Positions 1 through 7,340 of a stretch of DNA of 64,000 nucleotides are shown here, in pieces (position 1 is the first letter of the stretch; the number at the start of each line of letters is the position of its first letter). Both the position numbers and the translations under genes were made by a program. Location of the stretch: positions 1-64,000 of the forward strand of contig CAYVHV010000011.1 in the NCBI GenBank assembly GCA_964451305.1, written 5' to 3'. Source of the stretch: SHLQ01 sp964451305. GTDB taxonomy: Bacteria; Actinomycetota; Acidimicrobiia; Acidimicrobiales; SHLQ01. Below the pieces are notes generated by a model. It worked only from the letters and a program-made list of their open reading frames with translations. It ran no database searches and had not been told where the DNA came from.

Positions 1-120
1 CAACTCGACTGACATCGATGCGCTGAGGCGACGACACCTGAGCTTCTCAGAGCGCAGAGCAGTGCGCAGCGAAGAGCGAAAGGAAACTGAATTCCTGACG
101 GGGTGACTCGTTTCGACGTG

Positions 121-156
121 AAAACGGTCTGAGGACCGCCTTGCGGCGGCCCTCAG
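121..156 (-). terminator. Rho-independent terminator after tRNA-Ser
   Basis: On the minus strand a GC-rich hairpin (arms 145-156 and 129-140, CTGAGG-CCGCC type with one mismatch, 4-nt loop) is followed four bases later by TTTT (121-124). It lies just past the 3' end of the minus-strand tRNA gene, the expected place for its terminator. Bases 1-120 show no gene that I can support. Confidence 0.75.
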
Positions 157-163
157 TGTCGAG

Positions 164-250
164 CGGAAGGTGAGGGATTCGAACCCTCGGTAACCCGAAG
201 GCTACAACGGCTTTCGAGGCCGCCCCATTCGTCCGCTCTGGCAACCTTCC
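164..250 (-). tRNA. tRNA-Ser (anticodon CGA)
   Basis: Read on the minus strand this folds as a class II tRNA. The acceptor stem is GGAAGGT / ACCTTCC with discriminator G. The anticodon stem GCGGC/GCCGT closes the 7-base loop CTCGAAA, giving anticodon CGA, which reads serine codon UCG. A long variable arm follows, as expected for serine, then a T arm GAGGG-TTCGAAT-CCCTC. No CCA is encoded. It is divergent from the NTF2-like gene at 365 and has its own terminator at 121-156. Confidence 0.93.
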
Positions 251-364
251 GCCCATGAGGGTAGTTCCCGCCCTCATGGGAGCCAACCTGCGGAAGTACT
301 CGTTTCCGTGCGGGGTTGTCTACAGTCATGAGCCGCACCGCTGCGAGCTTCTGGAGGAGTTGCA

Positions 365-823
365 ATGTCTGAAGAACGGCCACCGTTTCCACCCTTTGAC
401 GAGGCTGCTGCATGGAAGAAGGTGCTCGGCGCCGAAGCAGCGTGGAACACTCGCGATCCTGACAAGGTCGCCGGCGCATACTCGCTCGACAGCGAATGGC
501 GAAACCGCGACACGTTCCTCAAAGGACGCGACGAAATCCGAGACTTCCTCGCACAAAAGTGGGCTCGTGAAACCGAATACGCCCTCCGCAAAGACCTATG
601 GGCATATCACGGCAACCGCATCGCTGTTCGCTTCCAGTACGAGTCGCTCGATGAGAACGGCCAATGGTGGCGCAGCTACGGCAACGAGAACTGGGAGTTC
701 GACGAGCAGGGTCTTATGCGTCGCCGAGAGGCATCCATCAACGACGTCGCGATCGACGAATCCGAAAAGCGCTTGTTCGGCCCTCGGGAAGACGGCGACA
801 CCAGCGGCATCCCACTGCAGTAA
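365..823 (+). CDS. DUF1348 / NTF2-like (SnoaL-superfamily) protein
   Basis: A 152-aa soluble protein of the small cone-shaped NTF2-like fold, matching the DUF1348 family by its pattern: WNTRDPDKVAGAYSLDSEWRNRD near residues 27-49, then a FLxGRDEIRxFLxxKW block and the YESLDENGQWWRSYGNENWEF strand pair. Family members often bind small hydrophobic ligands or act as isomerases, but the substrate of DUF1348 is not established. The start is supported by GGAGGAG about 8 bases upstream. It stands alone, convergent with the oxygenase gene ending at 835. Confidence 0.85.
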   Translation: MSEERPPFPPFDEAAAWKKVLGAEAAWNTRDPDKVAGAYSLDSEWRNRDTFLKGRDEIRDFLAQKWARETEYALRKDLWAYHGNRIAVRFQYESLDENGQWWRSYGNENWEFDEQGLMRRREASINDVAIDESEKRLFGPREDGDTSGIPLQ

Positions 824-834
824 CGCTCAGCGAG

Positions 835-1614
835 TTAGCTCGTCCTTCCAAAGAACGTGCGCAACGCACTGTTCGAGAGTTGGACATCAGGCTTCTCGTT
901 GAATGCAAACACCGTGAGCAAACGCGTCGTATCACCCACGGTCGGGGTGACACGATGAAGCGCGTTGCGTCCACGGAACAGCACGAGTGCCCCAGGTTCG
1001 AAATCGAGCGTTGCAGTGACGGCTGTGCCGTCCAGCGCGGCCGCTACCCGCTCGAACCCCATCTCACCAGCATCTGCATCACGCACGTCGGCGACATACT
1101 CAAACCGGCCTCCGCCTTCAGGCTTCTGCAGCAGCATCGTCACCGCAAACGCCGAATTATCGAAGTGCCAACCGAGCTCTCGTCCGGCATCGGCGAAGTG
1201 CACGTTGATAGACGACAGCGAATCGGCATACGGGTAGATTGCATCGACCCCGATCACCGCGCACAAGAATGCACGGAACTCAGGCGACTCATAGACCTCA
1301 CGCAGCGGTGAATCTGGCGGTATCTGATCGTCGGCGATCAACCCCTTGCTACTCACAACCTGACGATTGAACGCATGGTCGTCAGCGAACTGATCACTCG
1401 GCGGTGTCAGATATACGTTGTGCGTCGAGGCTGCGTAGAAGACATCGTCCCGCTGCAGCATCACATCGCTGATGATCTGCTCGATGGCGGCCGGCCGGAA
1501 GAAGCCCTCCAACACGAGCGCACCTCGTTCATCGAGGATTGCCTTGCACCTATCTGAGAATGCCGGATCAGTGATCGGATGAGCCTCGGTATCGATGTGT
1601 GCAACCACACGCAC
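835..1614 (-). CDS. HalD/BesD-like 2-oxoglutarate/Fe(II) oxygenase (predicted hydroxylase)
   Basis: 259 aa, a double-stranded beta-helix Fe(II)/2OG oxygenase of the group annotated around HalD/BesD amino-acid halogenases. Conserved stretches are THNVYLTPP (64-72), YPYADSLSSINVHF (127-140), GWHFDNSAFAVTMLLQ (148-163) and ALHRVTP (218-224). The facial triad reads H150-x-D152 ... H220, and R231 would bind 2-oxoglutarate. True radical halogenases replace the carboxylate with Gly or Ala to make room for chloride. Here Asp152 is kept, so hydroxylation or a related oxidation, not halogenation, is predicted. The substrate, probably a free amino acid, is unknown. It is divergent from the gene starting at 1644. 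Confidence 0.8.
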   Translation of the reverse strand: MRVVAHIDTEAHPITDPAFSDRCKAILDERGALVLEGFFRPAAIEQIISDVMLQRDDVFYAASTHNVYLTPPSDQFADDHAFNRQVVSSKGLIADDQIPPDSPLREVYESPEFRAFLCAVIGVDAIYPYADSLSSINVHFADAGRELGWHFDNSAFAVTMLLQKPEGGGRFEYVADVRDADAGEMGFERVAAALDGTAVTATLDFEPGALVLFRGRNALHRVTPTVGDTTRLLTVFAFNEKPDVQLSNSALRTFFGRTS

Positions 1615-1643
1615 AGGCTAGAAGCCAGTACTGTCGGAAGCCC

Positions 1644-2363
1644 ATGGCAGCCGAAACAACAACGTCGTCAGACACGTCCGTTGAATCACCGAACGTCGTC
1701 GAACCGATCATCGGCACGCTGAACGAAGGTTCGCTCCACGCCGCGCTCAAAGAGCTATACGCCGAGCCAGGAGACGAATTCGAAGTACCCCTCGGCCGAT
1801 TCGTTATCGACATCCATCGGCCCGGCCAACTCATCGAAGTCCAGACGGGCTCGTTTGCTGCGATGGGCAAGAAACTCGATCATCTACTGCCAGATCACAA
1901 GATCCTGCTCGTGCACCCCATTGCGGTCGAGACCTACCTGAAGCGGCCCGACAAGAATCCTCGCAAGTCGCCAAAGAAGTCATCGATCTACGGCCTCTTC
2001 GACCAACTCGTCAGTATCCCGACACTGCTCGACCACCCAAACCTCACCCTCGACATCGTGCTCGTCTCGGTCACCAAGATGCAGGTCCATGACCCAAAGG
2101 CACGACGGGGCCGTGGCGGCTACCGAACCACCGACCGAGTCCTACGCGAGGTCAAGTCCACCCACCGGTTCGAAACAGCCGAAGACCTGTTGCACCTGCT
2201 GCCCGACGACCTCCCGCCAATCTTCACCACCGCCGACATGTCGGCGGCGGGCACCTTTGATCGAGACGTCGCCCGCCAGATCGCGTACTGCTTTCGAGCG
2301 CTCGGCTTCTTCGACGAGACGGGCCGCACCAAAGCCGGATACAACTACCGGCTCTCCGCCTAA
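1644..2363 (+). CDS. Conserved hypothetical protein, PD-(D/E)XK-like N-terminus and winged-helix-like C-terminus
   Basis: 239 aa from the ATG at 1644, which has GGAAG just upstream; an earlier in-frame start at 1599 would overlap the divergent oxygenase gene and is less likely. The N-terminal third holds FVIDIHRPGQLIEVQTGSF followed by MGKKL, a D...ExQ...K spacing that resembles the core of PD-(D/E)XK nucleases. The C-terminal part (IFTTADMSAAGTFDRDVARQ then GFFDETGR) looks like a winged helix. Related hypothetical proteins occur widely in Actinobacteria and Chloroflexi. A nucleic-acid role is inference; no function is known to me. Confidence 0.75.
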   Translation: MAAETTTSSDTSVESPNVVEPIIGTLNEGSLHAALKELYAEPGDEFEVPLGRFVIDIHRPGQLIEVQTGSFAAMGKKLDHLLPDHKILLVHPIAVETYLKRPDKNPRKSPKKSSIYGLFDQLVSIPTLLDHPNLTLDIVLVSVTKMQVHDPKARRGRGGYRTTDRVLREVKSTHRFETAEDLLHLLPDDLPPIFTTADMSAAGTFDRDVARQIAYCFRALGFFDETGRTKAGYNYRLSA

Positions 2364-2371
2364 CTCACGGG

Positions 2372-3163
2372 CTACCTCGAAACGTTCTCCAAGCGCTCCA
2401 TCGCAACCCGCACCGGCGCGTAGTGGTCAGCTCCCACCTCGACCAGCGTCGTCAAACACGCAGCATCGAGTTCGGCTTGAATCTCGGGTCGCTCGGTGGC
2501 TTCGAGAAGTAACCGTCGAACCCTTGCGACATCGTCCGCGCTCATGGTCGATCTGGCGACGAGCGGTTGCACCGGCCACGGCCCGAGCCGTTCGATAATC
2601 CGAAGATTCGCAATGCGTTCGTCGGCGCGGGCACGGCCCATCCGCACAACCGAATCCACGAGCGCGACGTCGATCTCACCGGCGAGGAGTCGGTCGAGCG
2701 ACATGTGGTGGCCACCGGTCATCACCCGCGTGGCAAAGTCGTACGGCAGATCTCGATCCTCAAGAGCAAACGTCAACGAATAGTTGCCGCTCAAGCTCAC
2801 TTCGTCGTTGCAACCAATCGTCCGACCAGCAAGATCCTCGAACGTCTCGATACCCGACTCGGGAAGTGTCACGAGATCGCCGAAATACACGGGGCGACCA
2901 TGGCAGTCGGGATCGTCAGGAACCCATGCAACCCCAGCTAGTTCGATCGTCGGCTCATCGCCACGAGTGCCGAGCTCGACGAACGATGTCGAACAGATCC
3001 ATCCCAGGTCGGCTTCGCCACCACGAAACGGATCGACACCAGGTGCAGGTCCGGACGCGGTCTCATCGAAGTCGACCTCCGCGTCGACGATGCGTGCGAG
3101 CGATGTAAACAACGAATACGGGAAACCCGGAGACATGTAGGAGATCAGACGCACGGGGGCCAC
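2372..3163 (-). CDS. PhnD-like phosphonate/phosphite-type substrate-binding protein without signal peptide
   Basis: 263 aa of the PhnD/SsuA-like periplasmic binding fold. It has an opening strand RLISYMSPGFPYSLF, DPFRGGEADLGWICSTSFVE (pocket region), the lobe junction FEDLAGRTIGCNDEVSLSGN, then LLAGEIDVALVDSVV and GPWPVQPLVAR. These are hallmarks of the phosphate/phosphite/phosphonate-binding family. No Sec or lipoprotein signal is visible and no ABC permease or ATPase lies next to it. It may therefore be a cytoplasmic ligand-binding or sensor protein rather than a transporter component. Its stop is 8 bases from the convergent gene's stop. Confidence 0.7.
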   Translation of the reverse strand: MAPVRLISYMSPGFPYSLFTSLARIVDAEVDFDETASGPAPGVDPFRGGEADLGWICSTSFVELGTRGDEPTIELAGVAWVPDDPDCHGRPVYFGDLVTLPESGIETFEDLAGRTIGCNDEVSLSGNYSLTFALEDRDLPYDFATRVMTGGHHMSLDRLLAGEIDVALVDSVVRMGRARADERIANLRIIERLGPWPVQPLVARSTMSADDVARVRRLLLEATERPEIQAELDAACLTTLVEVGADHYAPVRVAMERLENVSR

Positions 3164-3243
3164 GGTAGCGCGGGCCGGTCGGGGTCGATCGAGGCGGAGA
3201 CCCTGTTACGAGTCTCTTCACCGCCGCCGAAAAGGCCGAGGTG

Positions 3244-4992
3244 CTAGTTGCCCCAGCGTTGGCCCTCGGGACGAGCAAAGTGCTCGGCGAGGTAGTCGGT
3301 CATTGCCTCGGGGCTCATCGGCTTGGAGATGTGATAGCCCTGCACATGGGTCCAACCTCTACTGCGGAGCCACTCGAGCTGCATGTCGTTCTCTACACCC
3401 TGGGCGATCGTTTGGACCCCGACCGAACGAGTGATGTGCTGGATCGAATCGAGTATTGGGTCGTTCTTGCCCTCTTCGATCCGACCGGTGATCGACCGTG
3501 AAACCTTCGCGATCTGAATGGGCAAGTTCGCGAGATCCGCAAGCGTCGAGTTCGCAACACCAAAATCATCGACCGCGACACGAACGCCAGCCCTACCCAA
3601 CCGAGCGATGTCGTTGACGACCTTCTCAATGTCAGTGCCAGCAGAAAGATCAGCGACCTCAAGCGTGAGGTTCTTCGGATCAACACCATGGTTCTGGAGT
3701 GTGCTCAACACGTCGTCGGCCAAAGCATCGCTTGTGAACTGACGACGAGAGACGTTCACGAAAATGGAGATCGGCCGACCGATCTTGTTTTGGGTTCGCC
3801 AACTCATGTGCTGACGGCATGCGTCGTCAATCACCTGACGGCCAATCGGAATCACAAGTCCGGAGTGCTCAAGGAAGGGGACAAACTCGGCTGCGGGGCG
3901 AGCCGTTTCACCACCCGCAGGTTGCCAACGCAACAGTGCCTCCACTCCAACGACGGTCCCCGATTCAATCTCGACGATCGGCTGCCAGTAGAGACTGAAC
4001 TCCTTATCGGCTACCGCTCGGCGGACGAGCATCTGACGCCACAACTCTTCGTCGGCCAGGCTCTGTTGGACCGGATCGAAAACGATCGCACGGTTTCGCC
4101 CACCGTCCTTCGCCTTGCGAAGCGCCATCTCAGCGTCTTGAAGAACCTGCGTCGAACTTGCCTGACCATTGATTGGAGCGATGCCAATGCTGACACCACC
4201 GTAAATTTCTGTGCCGTCCACGATGAGAGGCCGCGTCCAGCGTTGAAGAATCTGTTCGGTGACGACGTCGAGCTGTGCTCGTTCAGTCGTGGGCAGCACG
4301 ACGACGAACGCATCGCCGCTCACCCGGAAGAGTCGAGAGCCAAACACGGTGATCAGCCGGCTCGCTGCCTTCTGAAGAAGACGATCGCCGACTTCGCGGC
4401 CGAGCGAGTTGTTGACGACACGGAAGTCGTCCAAGTCGATGAGCAGGACCGACATCGGGTCGTGCGAGGCAACCACCTCGGTTAAGTAGGTGTGGAGTGC
4501 AGCGAGACTGCTCGCCCCGGTGAGCTGGTCGATGTCGTCTTGGGAGACGACGTTGACAGCGGGGTCGGCGATGGCCTGCTGCGGAGTGATCACGCCAACG
4601 AGGCCGATCATCTCTCCCGAATCAAACAACGGCATGCGAATGCTCTGAAACGCACGGCCTTCGTCGTCGGTAAAGACAGAAACCGAGTTCTCGCCGGAAT
4701 CGGTTACTCGCAGGTCCTCGGAAACACTCATCGCAGCACGCGCGGGCTCGAGGAGATCGTGCGTGGTCTTGCCCAACACATCTTTGATGCTTTCGAAACC
4801 GTGAGCGGTCAACCATGGGCCATTTGCTCGTACGAAACGGCCATCCAAATCGGTGACCCAGATCTGTGATCCGATCGCTTGGGTTAGGCGGTCGGTGTTT
4901 TCGCGCTGAGTGAACGCCCGGTGTATTCGGTCGACGGGTGCACCTGATCCTGAGATCGGTGTATGTGACTGTGCTCCAGCAATGTCAACCAT
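3244..4992 (-). CDS. PAS-GGDEF-EAL protein with degenerate catalytic motifs
   Basis: 582 aa: PAS domain about 35-135 (IWVTDLDGRFVRANGPW), GGDEF domain about 150-305, EAL domain about 315-575. The GGDEF signature is SGDAF (225-229), so the cyclase half is probably inactive. The EAL half keeps EALLR (351-355), N413, the first Glu of LEVAD (E445), DDFG (475-478) and K496. The downstream KxD has become KVS, and the AEGVE glutamate, a metal-ligand position, is Gln531 (AQGVEN). The phosphodiesterase is therefore doubtful too. Such proteins commonly act as c-di-GMP or GTP sensors. No membrane segment is seen. Its upstream region carries the hairpin motif at 5015-5051. Confidence 0.9.
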   Translation of the reverse strand: MVDIAGAQSHTPISGSGAPVDRIHRAFTQRENTDRLTQAIGSQIWVTDLDGRFVRANGPWLTAHGFESIKDVLGKTTHDLLEPARAAMSVSEDLRVTDSGENSVSVFTDDEGRAFQSIRMPLFDSGEMIGLVGVITPQQAIADPAVNVVSQDDIDQLTGASSLAALHTYLTEVVASHDPMSVLLIDLDDFRVVNNSLGREVGDRLLQKAASRLITVFGSRLFRVSGDAFVVVLPTTERAQLDVVTEQILQRWTRPLIVDGTEIYGGVSIGIAPINGQASSTQVLQDAEMALRKAKDGGRNRAIVFDPVQQSLADEELWRQMLVRRAVADKEFSLYWQPIVEIESGTVVGVEALLRWQPAGGETARPAAEFVPFLEHSGLVIPIGRQVIDDACRQHMSWRTQNKIGRPISIFVNVSRRQFTSDALADDVLSTLQNHGVDPKNLTLEVADLSAGTDIEKVVNDIARLGRAGVRVAVDDFGVANSTLADLANLPIQIAKVSRSITGRIEEGKNDPILDSIQHITRSVGVQTIAQGVENDMQLEWLRSRGWTHVQGYHISKPMSPEAMTDYLAEHFARPEGQRWGN

Positions 4993-5014
4993 GCGGTTAA
5001 CTTCGGCATCTGAG

Positions 5015-5051
5015 CACCGCAGTTAAGGCAAAAGGCCTACGTTCAGCGGTG
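5015..5051. promoter_or_regulatory. Hairpin element upstream of the GGDEF-EAL gene, similar to 20778-20813
   Basis: CACCGC (5015-5020) and GCGGTG (5046-5051) form a perfect 6-bp stem around the core GTTAAGGCAAAAGGCCTACGT. The element ends 23 bases before the GGDEF-EAL start codon. A similar arrangement (ACCGC-TTAAGG-CAAAGG-TACGT-GCG) occurs before the Wzc-like gene, in the same orientation relative to its gene. It does not match a riboswitch consensus I know. A protein-binding site or a leader RNA are both possible. Confidence 0.35.
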
Positions 5052-5082
5052 GGAAGGCGGGCAATCCGTTAACCGATATACC

Positions 5083-5229
5083 TCAAACGATGAACGGTTC
5101 GAGGAGTTGCACAACTGCGATCGAAACAACGATGCTGAGCGCTGCCGCCAAGATCCCGAAAACAAGGACTTTCCAGCCGTAGCCAGAGAGTCGTCCAGAA
5201 GCCGCCCGGTCATTCTGTAGGTATTGCAT
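5083..5229 (-). CDS. Small single-pass membrane protein, 48 aa
   Basis: A short minus-strand ORF starting at ATG 5229 with GGAG 6-9 bases upstream. It encodes MQYLQNDRAASGRLSGYG, then a strongly hydrophobic stretch WKVLVFGILAAALSIVVSIA that continues VVQLL, ending EPFIV. The layout is a hydrophilic N-terminus of about 18 residues and one transmembrane helix (about 19-43). Good codon use and a clear Shine-Dalgarno sequence support it as a gene. It lies directly upstream of, and in the same orientation as, the GGDEF-EAL gene (98 bases from stop to start). I do not recognise a family. Confidence 0.6.
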   Translation of the reverse strand: MQYLQNDRAASGRLSGYGWKVLVFGILAAALSIVVSIAVVQLLEPFIV

Positions 5230-5311
5230 TTTCACTCCGTGTAGGTGCCAAGTTTCGCACCCGCCTCGATGCTCACCATCTCCCTCTCACGCCCAGAGGT
5301 GCTGAACACCA

Positions 5312-5329
5312 CTAGTCCAGACGGACTAG
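5312..5329. promoter_or_regulatory. Perfect 7-bp inverted repeat (operator or weak terminator)
   Basis: CTAGTCC-AGAC-GGACTAG is a perfect palindrome with a 4-base centre, between the EamA stop (5377) and the small membrane ORF start (5229). There is no T-run after it on the minus strand, so an operator for the small ORF is at least as likely as a terminator for the EamA gene. Confidence 0.35.
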
Positions 5330-5376
5330 AGGCGCGCAAGGTCGCGAAATATTTGTGACGCGGAATGAAATCGGTA

Positions 5377-6213
5377 TTAACCGAGTGCGATCAGGACGGT
5401 TGCGAACAGGGCGAGCGCCAGACCGGTCAGCTGCAACTTTGACATTCGTTCGTCGAGTACGAACCGGGCCAAGATCACCGTCGAGATGGGGTAGAGGCTG
5501 CTCAGCACCGCAATTACCGACAAGTCACCAAGTGCCGTGGCGAACAAGAAGATCACGTTCGAGCCCGTGTCGAAGAGGCCGGTGATGATGATCAACCCTG
5601 CCGCTGGACGCACCTCATCAAGGTCGACCTTGCGGATGAGCAACACGAACAGCAAAAGCGCGGCGCTCGTCGTCGCACGTGCGCCGACCACAGGCCACGG
5701 AGCGCTGTCGGCCGACGTCAGGTCGAAGAGAATAAACATGGCGCCAAACCCCACGCCCGCTGCAAGCGATTCGACGATCGTGTTGATCGTGACCCCCGCG
5801 GCACTCACGTTGCTCGGCATAGAGCTCAGAGCGATCGCGACCAGAGCGATGAGGATGCCGATCCATGCAAGACCCGAGAGCGACTCACCCGAGAGTGTCC
5901 CCCAAATCGCCGGGAACGCGGCCGACGCAACAGCGGTGAGCGGCGCAACAACCGCCATCGGGCCTGTCGCCAAACCGCGGTACAACCCAATGACCCCAAG
6001 CCCACCGAGGATGCCAGCGATGGCACCGAGCCCAACGTCGCTCCACGAGAAACTGTCGGCCAAGAACGGCGCCAAGATCACGACGGTGAAGAGCCCCACG
6101 AAATGGGAGAACGCCACCACGTTCAGCACCGACGTCTTCTTCGTAGAGAGGCCGCCGAAGAAATCGCCGGATCCGAAACAGAAAGCGGTGATAAGCCCTA
6201 GGAAGATCGCCAC
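5377..6213 (-). CDS. EamA/DMT-family transporter
   Basis: 278 aa, almost entirely hydrophobic, with about ten transmembrane helices in two five-helix EamA halves. The N-terminal half opens MAIFLGLITAFCFGSGDFFGG and contains GLYRGLATGPMAVVAPL; the second half ends with LSSLYPISTVILARFVLDERMSKLQ, the typical EamA closing motif. Members export or exchange small metabolites; the substrate cannot be told from sequence. It lies 77 bases downstream of the selenoprotein gene on the same strand and may be co-transcribed with it. Confidence 0.88.
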   Translation of the reverse strand: MAIFLGLITAFCFGSGDFFGGLSTKKTSVLNVVAFSHFVGLFTVVILAPFLADSFSWSDVGLGAIAGILGGLGVIGLYRGLATGPMAVVAPLTAVASAAFPAIWGTLSGESLSGLAWIGILIALVAIALSSMPSNVSAAGVTINTIVESLAAGVGFGAMFILFDLTSADSAPWPVVGARATTSAALLLFVLLIRKVDLDEVRPAAGLIIITGLFDTGSNVIFLFATALGDLSVIAVLSSLYPISTVILARFVLDERMSKLQLTGLALALFATVLIALG

Positions 6214-6290
6214 CGGTGGAGCGTACTCGTTTGGTTTCGATGTGCCGTCGTGGAGCTCCGGAGTTCACTCCGCTGAAAGACCCTCGACGG

Positions 6291-7295
6291 TTAGTCGTGA
6301 GTAATCGTGCGATACGGTTCGCCGAACTCGACCACCGTTGGAGCCTCAGCCGAGAGAAGACCGAGCGCACGCTCGATCACCGCCCGCTGACGCTCACTAT
6401 CGCCAGGCGCTCCCAGCGGTCGACCCATCGGGTGCTGGGTGATGACCGTCCGAGGCAGGCTCATCAGCTCGGGAACATGGCCAAAGCTATGGACGTACAC
6501 ACTCGTCGTTGGAATGCCGGCGGTTTCGATCGCTCGCTGAACGTGTCCCACGGACACGTGGCAGATCGGTCAAATAGGAACCAGTACGACCGCGTCGACG
6601 TCCTCGTCGTGCAACATCTCGGCCCACTCGGGGCCGATAGTTTTCTTGAGCTTTCCTTGGGCCGCCGCACCAACGAACGAAAACGCGTTCGGCGCGACCT
6701 CCCCGATCACGCCATCGGCTTGCAGGTCCTCCATCAACCGCAACGGCAAGACCACCTGCGGATCGGCAATCGCCCCACGAACCGGATACCCACCGTGGCG
6801 CACGCGCAAGTTCGAAAAATCGGTCGACGACGGGATCGTCGACAAGGTTGGTGGCTCCTTGATCGACTCGAAGATCCGATCCTCCGCTTCTTCCTGAGTC
6901 ATACAGTCAATGCCGAATGGCATTGGATCGTCGCCTTCGACGAAGTGACCGCTCGAGGTCATCACAGCGACCCGGCTCTCCGACAGCGGCTTTGACAACG
7001 TTGCCCAAGGCGAATCGTCGTAGCGGTAACGGAATCCAGCGGGTTCGCCCTGTGGCCCACCTCGATATGCCTGCACTTGCCACCGGTAGGCAGCATCGAC
7101 GACGGCTTTCGAGTCGCCGCGGTCGACCGCGTCACCAACGGCCATCAGGAGTTCGGAGAGGAAGTCACCGAACTGCTCGTCGGAAAGCTCGCCAAGGAAC
7201 TTCATATCGAGGTTCTTGCGAGATCCGTAGAAGAACGACTTGCGCAGTTCCTCGATCGTCTCGGTCGGTGTTTCGCCGTCAACGTTTTCGGTCAT
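6291..7295 (-). CDS. GrdB-like selenoprotein (glycine/sarcosine/betaine reductase selenoprotein B family), Sec encoded by in-frame UGA
   Basis: 334 aa when the UGA at 6572-6570 is read as selenocysteine (residue 242). Before it the protein carries GrdB-family signatures: LRVRHGGYPVRGAIADPQVV, VIGEVAPNAFSFVGAA and DVDAVVLVPI. The frame continues without a gap as Sec-P-I-C-HVSVGHVQRAIETAG, giving a UxxC redox motif, and ends in TAA. A SECIS-like hairpin follows the UGA. Without readthrough the gene would be split into a 241-aa and an 88-aa piece, and the conserved active site would be lost. GrdB proteins reduce C-N bonds with a selenol. This one is shorter than clostridial GrdB (about 430 aa) and no other Grd subunit is nearby, so the reaction is unknown. 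A Ni/Co permease gene lies 45 bases upstream. Confidence 0.87.
6541..6572 (-). promoter_or_regulatory. Bacterial SECIS-like element at the UGA codon
   Basis: On the minus strand the UGA (6572-6570) is followed by 10 bases and then a perfect 7-bp stem, ACGTGTC / GACACGT (6559-6553 and 6547-6541), closing a 5-base loop CGTGG. Spacing from UGA to the apical loop (about 17 bases) suits a bacterial SelB-recruiting SECIS. The same bases also encode PICHVSVGHV. Confidence 0.72.
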
Positions 7296-7340
7296 GGTCG
7301 AACGGTAGCGCTTCGTTGGACGTCCTGTAGCTACAACCGA

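Noticed and set aside
5015..5051. A c-di-GMP riboswitch before the GGDEF-EAL gene
   Set aside because: I compared the hairpin with the GEMM-I consensus (GGCAAA and ACGCAAAGCC cores with two stems). Only short words match and the two-stem layout is missing. It is kept as an unknown motif.
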